Origin: Candidatus Roizmanbacteria bacterium
GTDB taxonomy: Bacteria > Patescibacteriota > Microgenomatia > UBA1406 > GWC2-37-13
NCBI GenBank assembly: GCA_013335175.1
Contig: JAAXWC010000003.1
Span: 1-64,000, forward strand
Length of the DNA: 64,000 nt
Direction: 5' to 3'
In this document: positions 7,325-15,698 of the stretch, in pieces
How positions within the stretch are numbered: position 1 is the stretch's first letter
Layout of the letters: the number at the start of each line of letters is the position of its first letter
Position numbers and translations under genes: made by a program
The notes under the pieces: model-generated
Seen by the model: only the letters and a program-made list of their open reading frames with translations
The model's database searches: none
What the model was told of the DNA's origin: nothing

Positions 7325-8677
7325 TTACCCAAAATACCGCGAGAGGATCGAGTGGATAATAGAAAGCGCAATGGCGGTAAAAAGGATAGCAAGAAGAATG
7401 GGAGGGGGCGAAAACCGGAGATTAAGTTTTGGAAAATATCGAGATTTCAATTGGGCAAGGAGCAGTAGAAAGAACGGAAAAAAGATAAGGAAATATCTCC
7501 CCTGAACTCCATCGGTAACGGGTGCGCCTACTTTTGCCCACACAATATAAAATAGAGTAAGAATGTACGCATAGGAAGAAATGAGAATTACCGTTAGTAT
7601 TCCTAACTGAACAGGACTCAACAGTTTTGCACGAGGTACAGACGTCGTAAGTATCAGTATTCCAAATGCAAGGCAGTATCCGGCATAAACCGGCAGATCT
7701 AACCCATAGTCCAGCCATCCGAACATGCCAATCAGTCCCTGCGCATAAAACGAAAACCGATGCGCGGTAGTTGTTACCAGCATGCTTATTTCGGTGAACG
7801 GATTTCCCAGCAATCCGGCAATTTGTGCAGAGGGGTTTGCTCCGTTTGGATAGACACCGTACGTGGTAAAGGCTAATACCGTTAGCCATTTTGTGAACAC
7901 AATAATTCCACCGATAAGCACAACAAGCACCAGTTGTTTCTTTATGGTTTGTTTCTGCAACGGGAGAAGGAAGAGGAGAAAAATAAGCAGTTCGTATCCG
8001 GCAATTTTGCTGAAATACAGACAAAAAAAGGCGATACACAGAAGGAAATACGGTATTCGCGCCCGAAAAAGTAAACTAAAAATAGCAAGCCCCGAGACAA
8101 TCCACAGTCCGTCGTAGCTATACGATGTAATCTGGTGAAGAGCCATAGGAAGGGCAAATGTACACAGAAGAATTGGTTTATATAATCTGGCAGTATTTTT
8201 ATAGATCCAAACAAATGCAGTAAAAATAAACAAAAATAGTGTTAATCTTCCGAGAAAAAAAGTAATAAAGGCATTGGTGTGAAACCAAGTCCCGAGCATA
8301 ATTCCGATTGTTGAAGGGAGGTACGGAAGGAGCGGATAGGTGCAAAATTCTTTGAATGAAAAGCGAACGGTTTTCAAATCGTTTTGTGTTGCAAAGATTG
8401 GTTTTTGATAAACTGTAGCCGAAAATTTGTTATTTTTATGGTTTGGAAGGTGGAAGGAATCAATGGTTTTTTCCAGGGCAAGGTACTGATTTTCCAGTGT
8501 CGTCTCCGTTTGTTTTGAGTCGCAAAAAATAGCTCCTTTGGTTATCCCGAGTGTTCGCATAAAGTGAGATTTTTCGTCTGGTTTTTGAAACGGAGGAACG
8601 AGGAATACAAAGGCAAGTCCGACAAGAAATAGAAGGATAAACGTGTACATTTCCAGCCATTGTTTCCGAAAGAACAT
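7325..8677 (-). CDS. DUF2142 family membrane protein
   Basis: A 450-residue polytopic membrane protein with about 11-12 helices. After the first helix comes PPFQKPDEKSHFMR, the DUF2142 motif (usually PPDEPAHF) that resembles the catalytic acidic loop of GT-C lipid-linked sugar transferases. DUF2142 proteins are common in surface-glycan loci and are thought to transfer sugars outside the cell. Start 8677 (MFFRKQW) is preferred because TACAAT ends 7 nt before it. Confidence 0.8.
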   Translation of the reverse strand: MFFRKQWLEMYTFILLFLVGLAFVFLVPPFQKPDEKSHFMRTLGITKGAIFCDSKQTETTLENQYLALEKTIDSFHLPNHKNNKFSATVYQKPIFATQNDLKTVRFSFKEFCTYPLLPYLPSTIGIMLGTWFHTNAFITFFLGRLTLFLFIFTAFVWIYKNTARLYKPILLCTFALPMALHQITSYSYDGLWIVSGLAIFSLLFRARIPYFLLCIAFFCLYFSKIAGYELLIFLLFLLPLQKQTIKKQLVLVVLIGGIIVFTKWLTVLAFTTYGVYPNGANPSAQIAGLLGNPFTEISMLVTTTAHRFSFYAQGLIGMFGWLDYGLDLPVYAGYCLAFGILILTTSVPRAKLLSPVQLGILTVILISSYAYILTLFYIVWAKVGAPVTDGVQGRYFLIFFPFFLLLLAQLKSRYFPKLNLRFSPPPILLAILFTAIALSIIHSILSRYFG

Positions 8678-8752
8678 GAGAGTAATTGTACCATAGAGAT
8701 AGGTTCGGCTTTTCCCACAGGTGAAGTCGTTGTTACTTTGTGTGTTGACGTA

Positions 8753-8975
8753 CGTCATTCCGGACTGAGGAGCCTGCCCCGGACTGTGCCGATCCGGGGG
8801 AATCTATTTCATCGTACCTTTATTAAGGTTAAATTGAATAGATGCTGAATCTGGGTTCAGCATGACACAATACATGGATCCCCGCCTTCGCGGGGATGAC
8901 GAAGAGAGACGGGGGGATGACAAGAGAAACATGGATCCCCGCCTTCGCGGGGATGACGAAGAGAGACGACGGGAT
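8753..8975. repeat. Dispersed palindromic repeat cluster
   Basis: This is the 8678-9032 gap. It holds a GTCATTCCGG-type repeat with a long GC-rich loop (8754-8804), a small hairpin GCTGAA...TTCAGC (8843-8862) and two copies of the GGATCCCCGCCTTCGCGGGG hairpin (around 8876-8900 and 8934-8958) in direct orientation, separated by near-identical spacer sequence. No gene was found in the gap. Confidence 0.9.
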
Positions 8976-9032
8976 GACCTATTCGTTTTTAGGCACCCAA
9001 TTATTTCATAACGTGCTAATATATACGTATCA

Positions 9033-9728
9033 ATGAAATCAAAAAACACTATTTCACATCGTTCGAGTATTTTTGTGGTTATGCCGGCATGTAACGAGGA
9101 AAAAATAATAAAAAAAGTAATCGAGTCGGTACAAAAACAAGGGTACGAAAATATTATTGTGGTGGACGACGGTTCTTCCGACGATACGGGTGAAAAAGCA
9201 TTGGAAACACAGGTACTAGTACTCCGGCATAGCATTAATCGAGGAAAGGGTGCGGCGGTGAAAACGGGAATAGAGGCGGCAAAAAAGCTCAATGCATCGG
9301 CAGTTGTTACCATGGACAGCGATGGTCAACACAACCCAAAGGATATCGCTCCGATGGTCGAGTATATCGAAAATGGATACGATGTAGTGCTTGGGTCCCG
9401 TCTTTTGAAATCGAAGGGAATGCCGTTCATAAAAATTATTGCGAATTATCTGGGAAATTTTTTCACCTGGATTATCTATGGGCTCTGGGTAACGGATAGT
9501 CAGTCGGGATTTCGCGCTTATTCAAAACGGGCAATCGCAGAGATAGATACCAAGCATGATCGCTATGAATACGACAGCGAGGTAATCCGCGAAATTGTGA
9601 AAAACAAGCTTCGGTTTATCGAAATTCCGGTCCAGGTTCGCTATTCCAAATACTCTATGAATAAAGTTCAAAAACAATCCTTTTATACTGGTATTAAAAC
9701 ATTAGTACGTCTGGTACTGTCGTCATAA
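9033..9728 (+). CDS. GT2 glycosyltransferase, DPM1-like
   Basis: A 231-residue soluble GT-A transferase of family 2. The nucleotide site VVDDGSSDDT (about residues 49-58) and the metal-binding MDSDGQH motif are clear, as is NRGKGAAVKTGI. The family typically makes dolichol/undecaprenyl-phosphate mannose or glucose, the donor for GT-C enzymes outside the cell. The next gene is a DUF2304 membrane protein 3 bp downstream, a common partner. Confidence 0.88.
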   Translation: MKSKNTISHRSSIFVVMPACNEEKIIKKVIESVQKQGYENIIVVDDGSSDDTGEKALETQVLVLRHSINRGKGAAVKTGIEAAKKLNASAVVTMDSDGQHNPKDIAPMVEYIENGYDVVLGSRLLKSKGMPFIKIIANYLGNFFTWIIYGLWVTDSQSGFRAYSKRAIAEIDTKHDRYEYDSEVIREIVKNKLRFIEIPVQVRYSKYSMNKVQKQSFYTGIKTLVRLVLSS

Positions 9729-9731
9729 ACT

Positions 9732-10100
9732 ATGCATGTATCCGTAACACCCTATCAACTTTTTCTTGCAGCAATCGCTCTCTATTTTATTGGAGAACGA
9801 ATAGCAAAAGTAATTCGTCGAGAAAAAACACAAACAATTTTTAAAGTAATAATGACTATAGGAATTTGGTCTGTTATTTTGGCAATATCTCTGTTCCCTA
9901 AAACAGCACTCTACCTTTCTAAACAACTGGGAATGGGAGAAAATCTCAATACTCTTATTTTTTCCGGGTTTATTTTGGTTTTTATCATCTTATTTAAAAT
10001 GTTAAATATACTTGAACGAAATGAACGAAATATTACCGAACTTGTGCGAAAAGAAGCGTTGAAAGGAATCGCACAATCGAAACATAAGTCTCGAATCTAA
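9732..10100 (+). CDS. DUF2304 family membrane protein
   Basis: A 122-residue protein with three hydrophobic segments and a charged C-terminal helix (LERNERNITELVRKEAL), matching DUF2304. These proteins sit next to DPM1-like GT2 enzymes and probably anchor or assist them; the exact role is not known. It is in the same operon as the flanking GT2 genes. Confidence 0.75.
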   Translation: MHVSVTPYQLFLAAIALYFIGERIAKVIRREKTQTIFKVIMTIGIWSVILAISLFPKTALYLSKQLGMGENLNTLIFSGFILVFIILFKMLNILERNERNITELVRKEALKGIAQSKHKSRI

Positions 10101-10105
10101 TACCT

Positions 10106-10897
10106 ATGCAGCATCAATTTATAATTCTTGCCTATAAAGAATCTCCCTATCTGGAAGCGTGTATTCAGTCTCTTCTTCGTCAAACGGTTAAAAGCGAAAT
10201 TAGTATCTCGACCTCTACTCCATCGATTTTTTTGCAAAGAATTGCGAAAAAATATGGTCTCAAACTGGTGGTGAATACGGAGCGAAAAGGGATCGCTGCC
10301 GATTGGTCTTTTGCGTACAAAATTGCGACTGCCCCTTATGTTACGTTGGTACACCAAGACGACACCTACGATTCAGAGTTTACGAAATTATGTATTACAG
10401 AAAATCTCAACCGTGAAGAAAGTTCGATACTATTTTCCAATTATGCAGAGCAGATACAGGAAAGAGTAATACACAATTCGCATAATTTAATAGTGAAGGA
10501 TTTTATTCTTTTTCTCTTTTTTTTAGTAACGAGCTCTCTTAAAAATACAGCAGCGAAAAAACTATTTCTTTCTTTTGGCTCCCCTATCCCCTGCCCGGCT
10601 GTTACCTTTCATAAAGCAGCAATTGGACCGTTCCAATTTAATAATTCATTTCATATTAATTTAGACTGGGACGCATGGCTACGATTGGCAGAGCTGCCGG
10701 GAAATTTTGTGTATATCAAGAAGCGATTAGTACGGCATCGTATTCACTCGCTTTCCGCAACTACTGAGGGAATTGCATCGAATGTACGATATAAAGAAGA
10801 CAAAATTATGCTCGAAAAAATATGGCCAAAACCAATTTCAGCTTTTTTATTATTTTTCTATACCGGGAGCTATCGGTCGAATAAAGTGGAGGGCTAA
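10106..10897 (+). CDS. GT2-type glycosyltransferase
   Basis: A 263-residue protein with a GT-A fold: N-terminal FIILAYKESPYLEACIQSLL, then LVHQDDTYD as the divalent-metal DxD region, and a late LDWDAWLRLAELPG segment followed by an RHRIHSLS motif, typical of WcaA-like family 2 enzymes. The usual D-D-G-S motif near residue 40 is replaced by SISTSTPS, so the donor may differ. It lies 5 bp after the DUF2304 gene. Confidence 0.75.
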   Translation: MQHQFIILAYKESPYLEACIQSLLRQTVKSEISISTSTPSIFLQRIAKKYGLKLVVNTERKGIAADWSFAYKIATAPYVTLVHQDDTYDSEFTKLCITENLNREESSILFSNYAEQIQERVIHNSHNLIVKDFILFLFFLVTSSLKNTAAKKLFLSFGSPIPCPAVTFHKAAIGPFQFNNSFHINLDWDAWLRLAELPGNFVYIKKRLVRHRIHSLSATTEGIASNVRYKEDKIMLEKIWPKPISAFLLFFYTGSYRSNKVEG

Positions 10898-10902
10898 CTA
10901 CT

Positions 10903-11604
10903 ATGCTTTGTCTTACCTGTCGTTCTTATTATGCTTTTATCAAGAAATCAAAGGGCAAAAAAACCTATTGCCGCAAATGCGGAACAGCAAAAAAATTTGT
11001 TCCACCCAATTATGAACACTATCACGAAACGCGGTATTCCTACGAGCGGGTTCGTACGGTACACAACGATCCCCTTCTCAAAAAAATATGCGATCTCCTG
11101 AGGTTCCAAAAAAATGATACGGTCTTAGATTTTGGTTGCGGAGCGGGTGATTATGTTTCTCAAGTAAGTTTGATGAGTAAAAAAACAAAGGGCGTTGATC
11201 GCGATGTTACTACCGCAAAAAAACGATTTCCAAAAAACAGTTTTCTTACTCAAAAAGCTGAAAAATTGCCGTTTCCTGATAACTCATTTGATAAAATAAT
11301 GGCAATTAATGTGATAGAACATGTGTATGATTTTGATGGATTACTGAAGGAATTAAAACGTGTTCTCAAACCTCAGGGAAAACTATTTATTACTACCTAC
11401 GATACCCGTTTTATTCTCCATTTTTTGCATAACGATCCGACACATGTAATAGAGTGGACCAAAGAAGAATTTGAGACACTAATTTCGAAATATTTTACGA
11501 TTGAACATAGTTTTCGCTACGGCACATTTTTTAATTACTTTCCTTTCAATAAATGGATTGTACAATTTCTCAAACCCGAGTTATGTATAGTTGGGAGAAA
11601 ATAA
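10903..11604 (+). CDS. SAM methyltransferase with N-terminal zinc ribbon
   Basis: A 233-residue protein. Residues 3-27 carry two Cys pairs (CLTC and CRKC), a likely zinc ribbon. From about residue 60 there is a class I methyltransferase: DTVLDFGCGAGDY (SAM motif I), LPFPDNSFDKIMAINVIEH and LKRVLKPQGKLFI. Such enzymes modify sugars or lipid carriers in glycan loci; the substrate is unknown. It ends the first GT operon; the following 254 bp are AT-rich with no gene found. Confidence 0.8.
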   Translation: MLCLTCRSYYAFIKKSKGKKTYCRKCGTAKKFVPPNYEHYHETRYSYERVRTVHNDPLLKKICDLLRFQKNDTVLDFGCGAGDYVSQVSLMSKKTKGVDRDVTTAKKRFPKNSFLTQKAEKLPFPDNSFDKIMAINVIEHVYDFDGLLKELKRVLKPQGKLFITTYDTRFILHFLHNDPTHVIEWTKEEFETLISKYFTIEHSFRYGTFFNYFPFNKWIVQFLKPELCIVGRK

Positions 11605-11858
11605 AAGATACTCTCTCCTACTCATATTTAGATATGAAATCGAGGTTATCAGAGTAAGTAATTCAAAACAGCTCCCTATTGTAAATAATAATATATTATA
11701 TATTTCCAATTAGTGGTTACTTAAATTATTGAAAATTCAACAAAAAGAAGATTATAATGATGCATTAAAGGTATTGAAGAAGAAATAATAATAGCGTATT
11801 ATGAGCATGACTAGCAACATTGTAGGGTAGCTTTGATATTATTAATTTATTATTTTAT

Positions 11859-12881
11859 ATGAAAGAGCGTATATTGGTTACAGGTGCAGGGGGTTTTATT
11901 GGTCATCACATGGTTAAATATTTAAAAGAAAAAGGCTATTATGTTCGAGGCGCAGATATTAAAAAACCTGAATATGAAAAAACACATGCTGATGAATTTT
12001 TATTACTAGATTTGCGTGAAAAAACAAATGCTGATATTGCTACACAAGGGATAAATCATGTTTATAACTTCGCTGCAAATATGGGAGGAATTGGGTTTAT
12101 TGAGACTGTTCATGCAGAAGTAATGCATGACAATGTTTTGATCAATACTCACATGCTTGATCGTGCATATAGAAACGGTGTAAAACGATATTTTTATTCT
12201 TCATCAGCATGTATTTATCCGCGCTACAAGCAACAAGAAACAATCAATATGGGACTTAGAGAGTCTGATGCGTATCCTGCCGATCCGGATAATGAATATG
12301 GATGGGAAAAACTTTATACTGAACGATTGTGTCAAGCATATTATCAAGATCATAAGTTTGAGACTCGTATTGCACGGTTCCACAATATTTATGGACCGTT
12401 AGGGAGTTGGCAAGGAGGTAGAGAAAAATCACCTGCTGCTATGTGTAGAAAGATTGCGATGGCAAAAAAAAACGATACAATTGAAGTTTGGGGCGATGGC
12501 GAACAAGGCAGATCTTATTGTTTTGTTAGAGATTGTATTGAAGGGGTATATAGACTTATGATGTCTGATATAAGAGTGCCAATTAATATTGGTTCAGATA
12601 GATTAGTAACTATTAATCAACTCATTGATATAATTTCAAAATTTGAAAACAAAACAATTCATAGAAAATATGATAAAACAAAACCTCAAGGTGTCAGAGG
12701 CAGAAATTCAGATAATACGCTTATTAATGAATTGTTGCAATGGGAGCCATCAATAACGTTAGAAGAAGGATTGAAAGAAACATATTATTGGATAAAAAGT
12801 GAAATAGAAAAAAACAACTATTTAGAGGCAGAACATCAAAATAGTACTGAACCGGTCGCAGCTAGATGTTCAAACTTATGA
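11859..12881 (+). CDS. GDP-mannose 3,5-epimerase-like enzyme
   Basis: A 340-residue extended SDR. Beyond the Rossmann motif (TGAGGFIG, residues 7-14) it carries the specific landmarks of plant-type GME: NMGGIGFIE, SSSACIYP with KQQET, the acidic ESDAYPADP, YGWEKL (catalytic Tyr/Lys), RFHNIYGPLGSWQGGREKSPAA and GVRGRNSDN near the end. GME interconverts GDP-mannose with GDP-L-galactose/GDP-L-gulose. Together with gmd this points to a GDP-sugar pool for the surface glycan. It is in the AT-rich segment; a TATTAT-like box lies about 5 nt from the ATG. Confidence 0.85.
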   Translation: MKERILVTGAGGFIGHHMVKYLKEKGYYVRGADIKKPEYEKTHADEFLLLDLREKTNADIATQGINHVYNFAANMGGIGFIETVHAEVMHDNVLINTHMLDRAYRNGVKRYFYSSSACIYPRYKQQETINMGLRESDAYPADPDNEYGWEKLYTERLCQAYYQDHKFETRIARFHNIYGPLGSWQGGREKSPAAMCRKIAMAKKNDTIEVWGDGEQGRSYCFVRDCIEGVYRLMMSDIRVPINIGSDRLVTINQLIDIISKFENKTIHRKYDKTKPQGVRGRNSDNTLINELLQWEPSITLEEGLKETYYWIKSEIEKNNYLEAEHQNSTEPVAARCSNL

Positions 12882-12891
12882 CGCACTATAT

Positions 12892-13650
12892 ATGAAAATA
12901 TCAATCATAACGCCTTCATATAATCAGGGTTTATTTATTGAAGAAACGATTAAAAGTGTCCTTTCTCAAAACTACCCTGATTTAGAATATATTGTTGTTG
13001 ATGGAGGTTCTACTGACAATACTCTAGCCATTTTGAAAAAATATACCCATAAATTAAAGTGGATTTCTGAAAAAGATAAGGGGCAAACGGATGCAATCAA
13101 TAAGGGGTTAAAGATGTCTTCCGGGGATATTGTCGCGTTCATTAATTCAGACGATGTGTATCTGCCTGGAACATTGCGGAAAATAAGTAAAATTTTTAAA
13201 CGTAATAAAAATGTTCATTGGTTAAGTGGAGATTATGTCATAATTGACCAAGATGGAAAAAAAATTCAGTTTTTTATTGTATGGTATAAAAAAATACTAC
13301 GATTATTCCCGTTTTTTTCGATGCTTTCTATTGCAAATTTTGTGATTCAACCTAGCACTTTTTGGAGAAAAAATATTGTAAAAGAGATTGGTTTTTTTGA
13401 TGAACGTTTGCGATATACGATGGATTATGATTATTGGCTTCGAGTTATACAAAAATATCCACTCTATATCATCCACGAGCCTCTTTCGCTTTTTAGGATA
13501 CACAAATTGTCTAAAGGAGGTTCTCAGTTTGAGAAACAGTTCCAAGAAGAGTTTCAGGTGATAAAAAAATATACTTCTAATAAATTCCTTCAGTATTTAC
13601 ATGCATTTCATAATTTTTTCATTATTAATATTTACAAATGGATAAAATGA
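12892..13650 (+). CDS. GT2-type glycosyltransferase (WcaA-like)
   Basis: A 252-residue family 2 transferase: ISIITPSYNQGLFIEETIKS at the N-terminus, VVDGGSTDNT, GQTDAINKGL and the FINSDDVY metal region, then a late MDYDYWLRVIQ and FRIHKLSKGG. This subtype transfers hexoses or deoxyhexoses in O-antigen-like clusters. The C-terminal tail overlaps the start of the next epimerase gene by 13 bp. AT-rich codon use like its neighbours to 19.6 kb. Confidence 0.85.
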   Translation: MKISIITPSYNQGLFIEETIKSVLSQNYPDLEYIVVDGGSTDNTLAILKKYTHKLKWISEKDKGQTDAINKGLKMSSGDIVAFINSDDVYLPGTLRKISKIFKRNKNVHWLSGDYVIIDQDGKKIQFFIVWYKKILRLFPFFSMLSIANFVIQPSTFWRKNIVKEIGFFDERLRYTMDYDYWLRVIQKYPLYIIHEPLSLFRIHKLSKGGSQFEKQFQEEFQVIKKYTSNKFLQYLHAFHNFFIINIYKWIK

Positions 13651-14627
13651 AAGGTAAAAAAATATTAGTAACAGGCGGTGGTGGTTTTATTGGTACGAAT
13701 TTGGTGTATGAATTAATCAAACAAGGTGCGGATGTAAAGGTTATTGAGTTGCCCACAAAAGATTGTAAGCATTTGCCAAAAAACGTTTCAGTTATAAAGG
13801 CGGACATCAATAAAAAAATTCAACTAAAAAACGCTTTTAAAGATGTAGAAATAGTGTTTCATTTAGCGGCAAGAACAGACCTAAATGGAACTTCTCTTGA
13901 TGATTACAAAACTAATACATCGGGGACAAAAAATGTCATTGAAGAAGCAGTTACTTCAAAAAAATTAAAACGGATTGTCGTCTATTCAACTCAATTAGTA
14001 ACAGGTCTTTTTAATGAAACTCGATTTATTGATGAAACTGAACAGTATAAAACGAAGACGATATATGGACAGTCAAAAATTCAAACGGAAAGAATAACGG
14101 TGTCACTGTGTAATAAGTACAAAGTCCCCTATACCATAATACGACCTACTTCAGTATACGGTCCGTACGGTGAAGAGCCATACAAAAACTATTTTAAGAT
14201 GGTTAAGATTGGTAAATATTTCCATTTTGGAAAAGCAGATAATCTTGTGAGTATGGCTTATGTAAAAAATTTGGTAAACCTTACTATCCTTCTTTCAGAT
14301 CATTCGAAGGCAAAGAATGAAATATTTTATGGAACAGATTTCCATCCTTATACAATGCGACAGTTTACCAATGCGGTCGCTACTTACTATGATAAAAAAA
14401 TTATGACAGTTCCCTACCCTGTTGCATTTTTGGTTGCGTATATTTTAGGTATCGTTAAGTTTTTTGGTATCCCGGTACCTTTATATCCCTTCCGTTTAAA
14501 AAATATTGTGATGAACTACTGCTATGATATTCAAAAATCAGTTCGCCTTGGATATAACCCAGAGTTTGATTTAACACTCGGTATCAAAGAAACTCTTGAC
14601 TGGTATGAGAAAAATAAACAGTTATGA
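13638..14627 (+). CDS. NAD-dependent sugar epimerase/dehydratase
   Basis: A 329-residue extended SDR with TGGGGFIGTNL (residues 12-22), VFHLAARTD and the YGQSK catalytic motif. Similar to UDP-glucose 4-epimerase/4-ketoreductase-type enzymes; the exact reaction cannot be read from sequence. The hydrophobic stretch near residues 258-280 (PVAFLVAYILGIVKFFGIPV) is a membrane-associated segment seen in several such enzymes. Two possible ATGs lie 9 nt apart (13638, 13647). Its stop overlaps the next ATG. Confidence 0.78.
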   Translation: MDKMKGKKILVTGGGGFIGTNLVYELIKQGADVKVIELPTKDCKHLPKNVSVIKADINKKIQLKNAFKDVEIVFHLAARTDLNGTSLDDYKTNTSGTKNVIEEAVTSKKLKRIVVYSTQLVTGLFNETRFIDETEQYKTKTIYGQSKIQTERITVSLCNKYKVPYTIIRPTSVYGPYGEEPYKNYFKMVKIGKYFHFGKADNLVSMAYVKNLVNLTILLSDHSKAKNEIFYGTDFHPYTMRQFTNAVATYYDKKIMTVPYPVAFLVAYILGIVKFFGIPVPLYPFRLKNIVMNYCYDIQKSVRLGYNPEFDLTLGIKETLDWYEKNKQL

Positions 14628-15607
14628 AAACGAATTTAATCACAAAAAAATATACAACTTGTATACGGTGTAATGGTATTATTGTTTTTCGATATAGAGG
14701 ATTGCGCGATCGTTTGGATACCGTACGTAATGCATACTCTATTTGCGAATGTCAAGATTGTGGTATTACCTTTACTAACCCTTTTCCTGTAGATCATTTA
14801 GAAGTGATGTATCCAAACCTGTATTTATCTACTCGGGAGATACATAAAAAGAAAAAGGTTTCTTTAGAAGAACGATACCGAAACGATCAGTATAGATTTG
14901 ATTTCTCTCTATTTTCAACTACAATCAGAAAGCAACTTGCTGACATATCTTCATATCTTGATATTGGATGTGGAACTGGTGAACGAATACAGTATGTTGA
15001 AAAACAGGGGTGTAAAAGAGTATTTGGAATTGATTTTTCCGATAACTATACGATTGTTTTACCAAAAAAGCATTATTTTAAAAAAACAGCTATTTTAGAT
15101 TATATACCTAAAAATAAATTTGAATGTGTATCGCTTTTTCATGTCATTGAGCATCTATCAGAACCTGAAAAAATTCTTTCCCATATTTACAATAATGTAC
15201 TAGCTGATAATGGCTATTTGATAATTCAAGTTCCCAACTATAATAGCATTGAACGAAGATTTTTTAAAAATAAATGGTTCTGCTTTGATGTACCGCGCCA
15301 TATATGGCACTTTTCCCCTATTACTCTTTCAAACCTGTTAGTAAAAAATGGATTTACGGTGAAATCTATTTACCAAAAAAATGCTTTTTTTCACCCTGTC
15401 TCAATCAATGCCTCGGTATATAAAGATTTAGATATTCAAAGAATTTGGGTTAAATTATCAAAACCTTCTCTTTCTCGTTATGCGAGTTATTGGCATATAA
15501 TGAAACTTGGGTGGGTTATTACAACATTCGCAACGATACCGATATCCTTACTTGCAAATATATTCTCAAGAGGATCAATGTTGACGATAATTTGTGTTAA
15601 AAGATAA
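14624..15607 (+). CDS. SAM methyltransferase with Cys-rich N-terminus
   Basis: A 327-residue protein: an N-terminal zinc-finger-like region (CIRC ... CECQDC), then a class I methyltransferase domain with YLDIGCGTGERI, FHVIEHLSEPEKIL and a late DVPRHIWHFSP motif, as in methyltransferases of sugar or hydrocarbon-chain metabolism found in glycan clusters. Overlaps the previous gene by 4 bp (ATGA), so probably co-translated. Confidence 0.78.
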   Translation: MKTNLITKKYTTCIRCNGIIVFRYRGLRDRLDTVRNAYSICECQDCGITFTNPFPVDHLEVMYPNLYLSTREIHKKKKVSLEERYRNDQYRFDFSLFSTTIRKQLADISSYLDIGCGTGERIQYVEKQGCKRVFGIDFSDNYTIVLPKKHYFKKTAILDYIPKNKFECVSLFHVIEHLSEPEKILSHIYNNVLADNGYLIIQVPNYNSIERRFFKNKWFCFDVPRHIWHFSPITLSNLLVKNGFTVKSIYQKNAFFHPVSINASVYKDLDIQRIWVKLSKPSLSRYASYWHIMKLGWVITTFATIPISLLANIFSRGSMLTIICVKR

Positions 15608-15698
15608 ATTACGAACTTTCATTAAAAGAGAAAAACAATGCAATGTGAAGTTAATTTATACAATAGCATATCATTAATGAATACGATAGAATAACTAC

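Noticed and set aside
6949-7392. N-terminal extension of RmlC through the tandem repeats
   Set aside because: RmlC family proteins begin at MKILEVK, and TACACT ends 7 nt before that ATG. The extension is repeat sequence.
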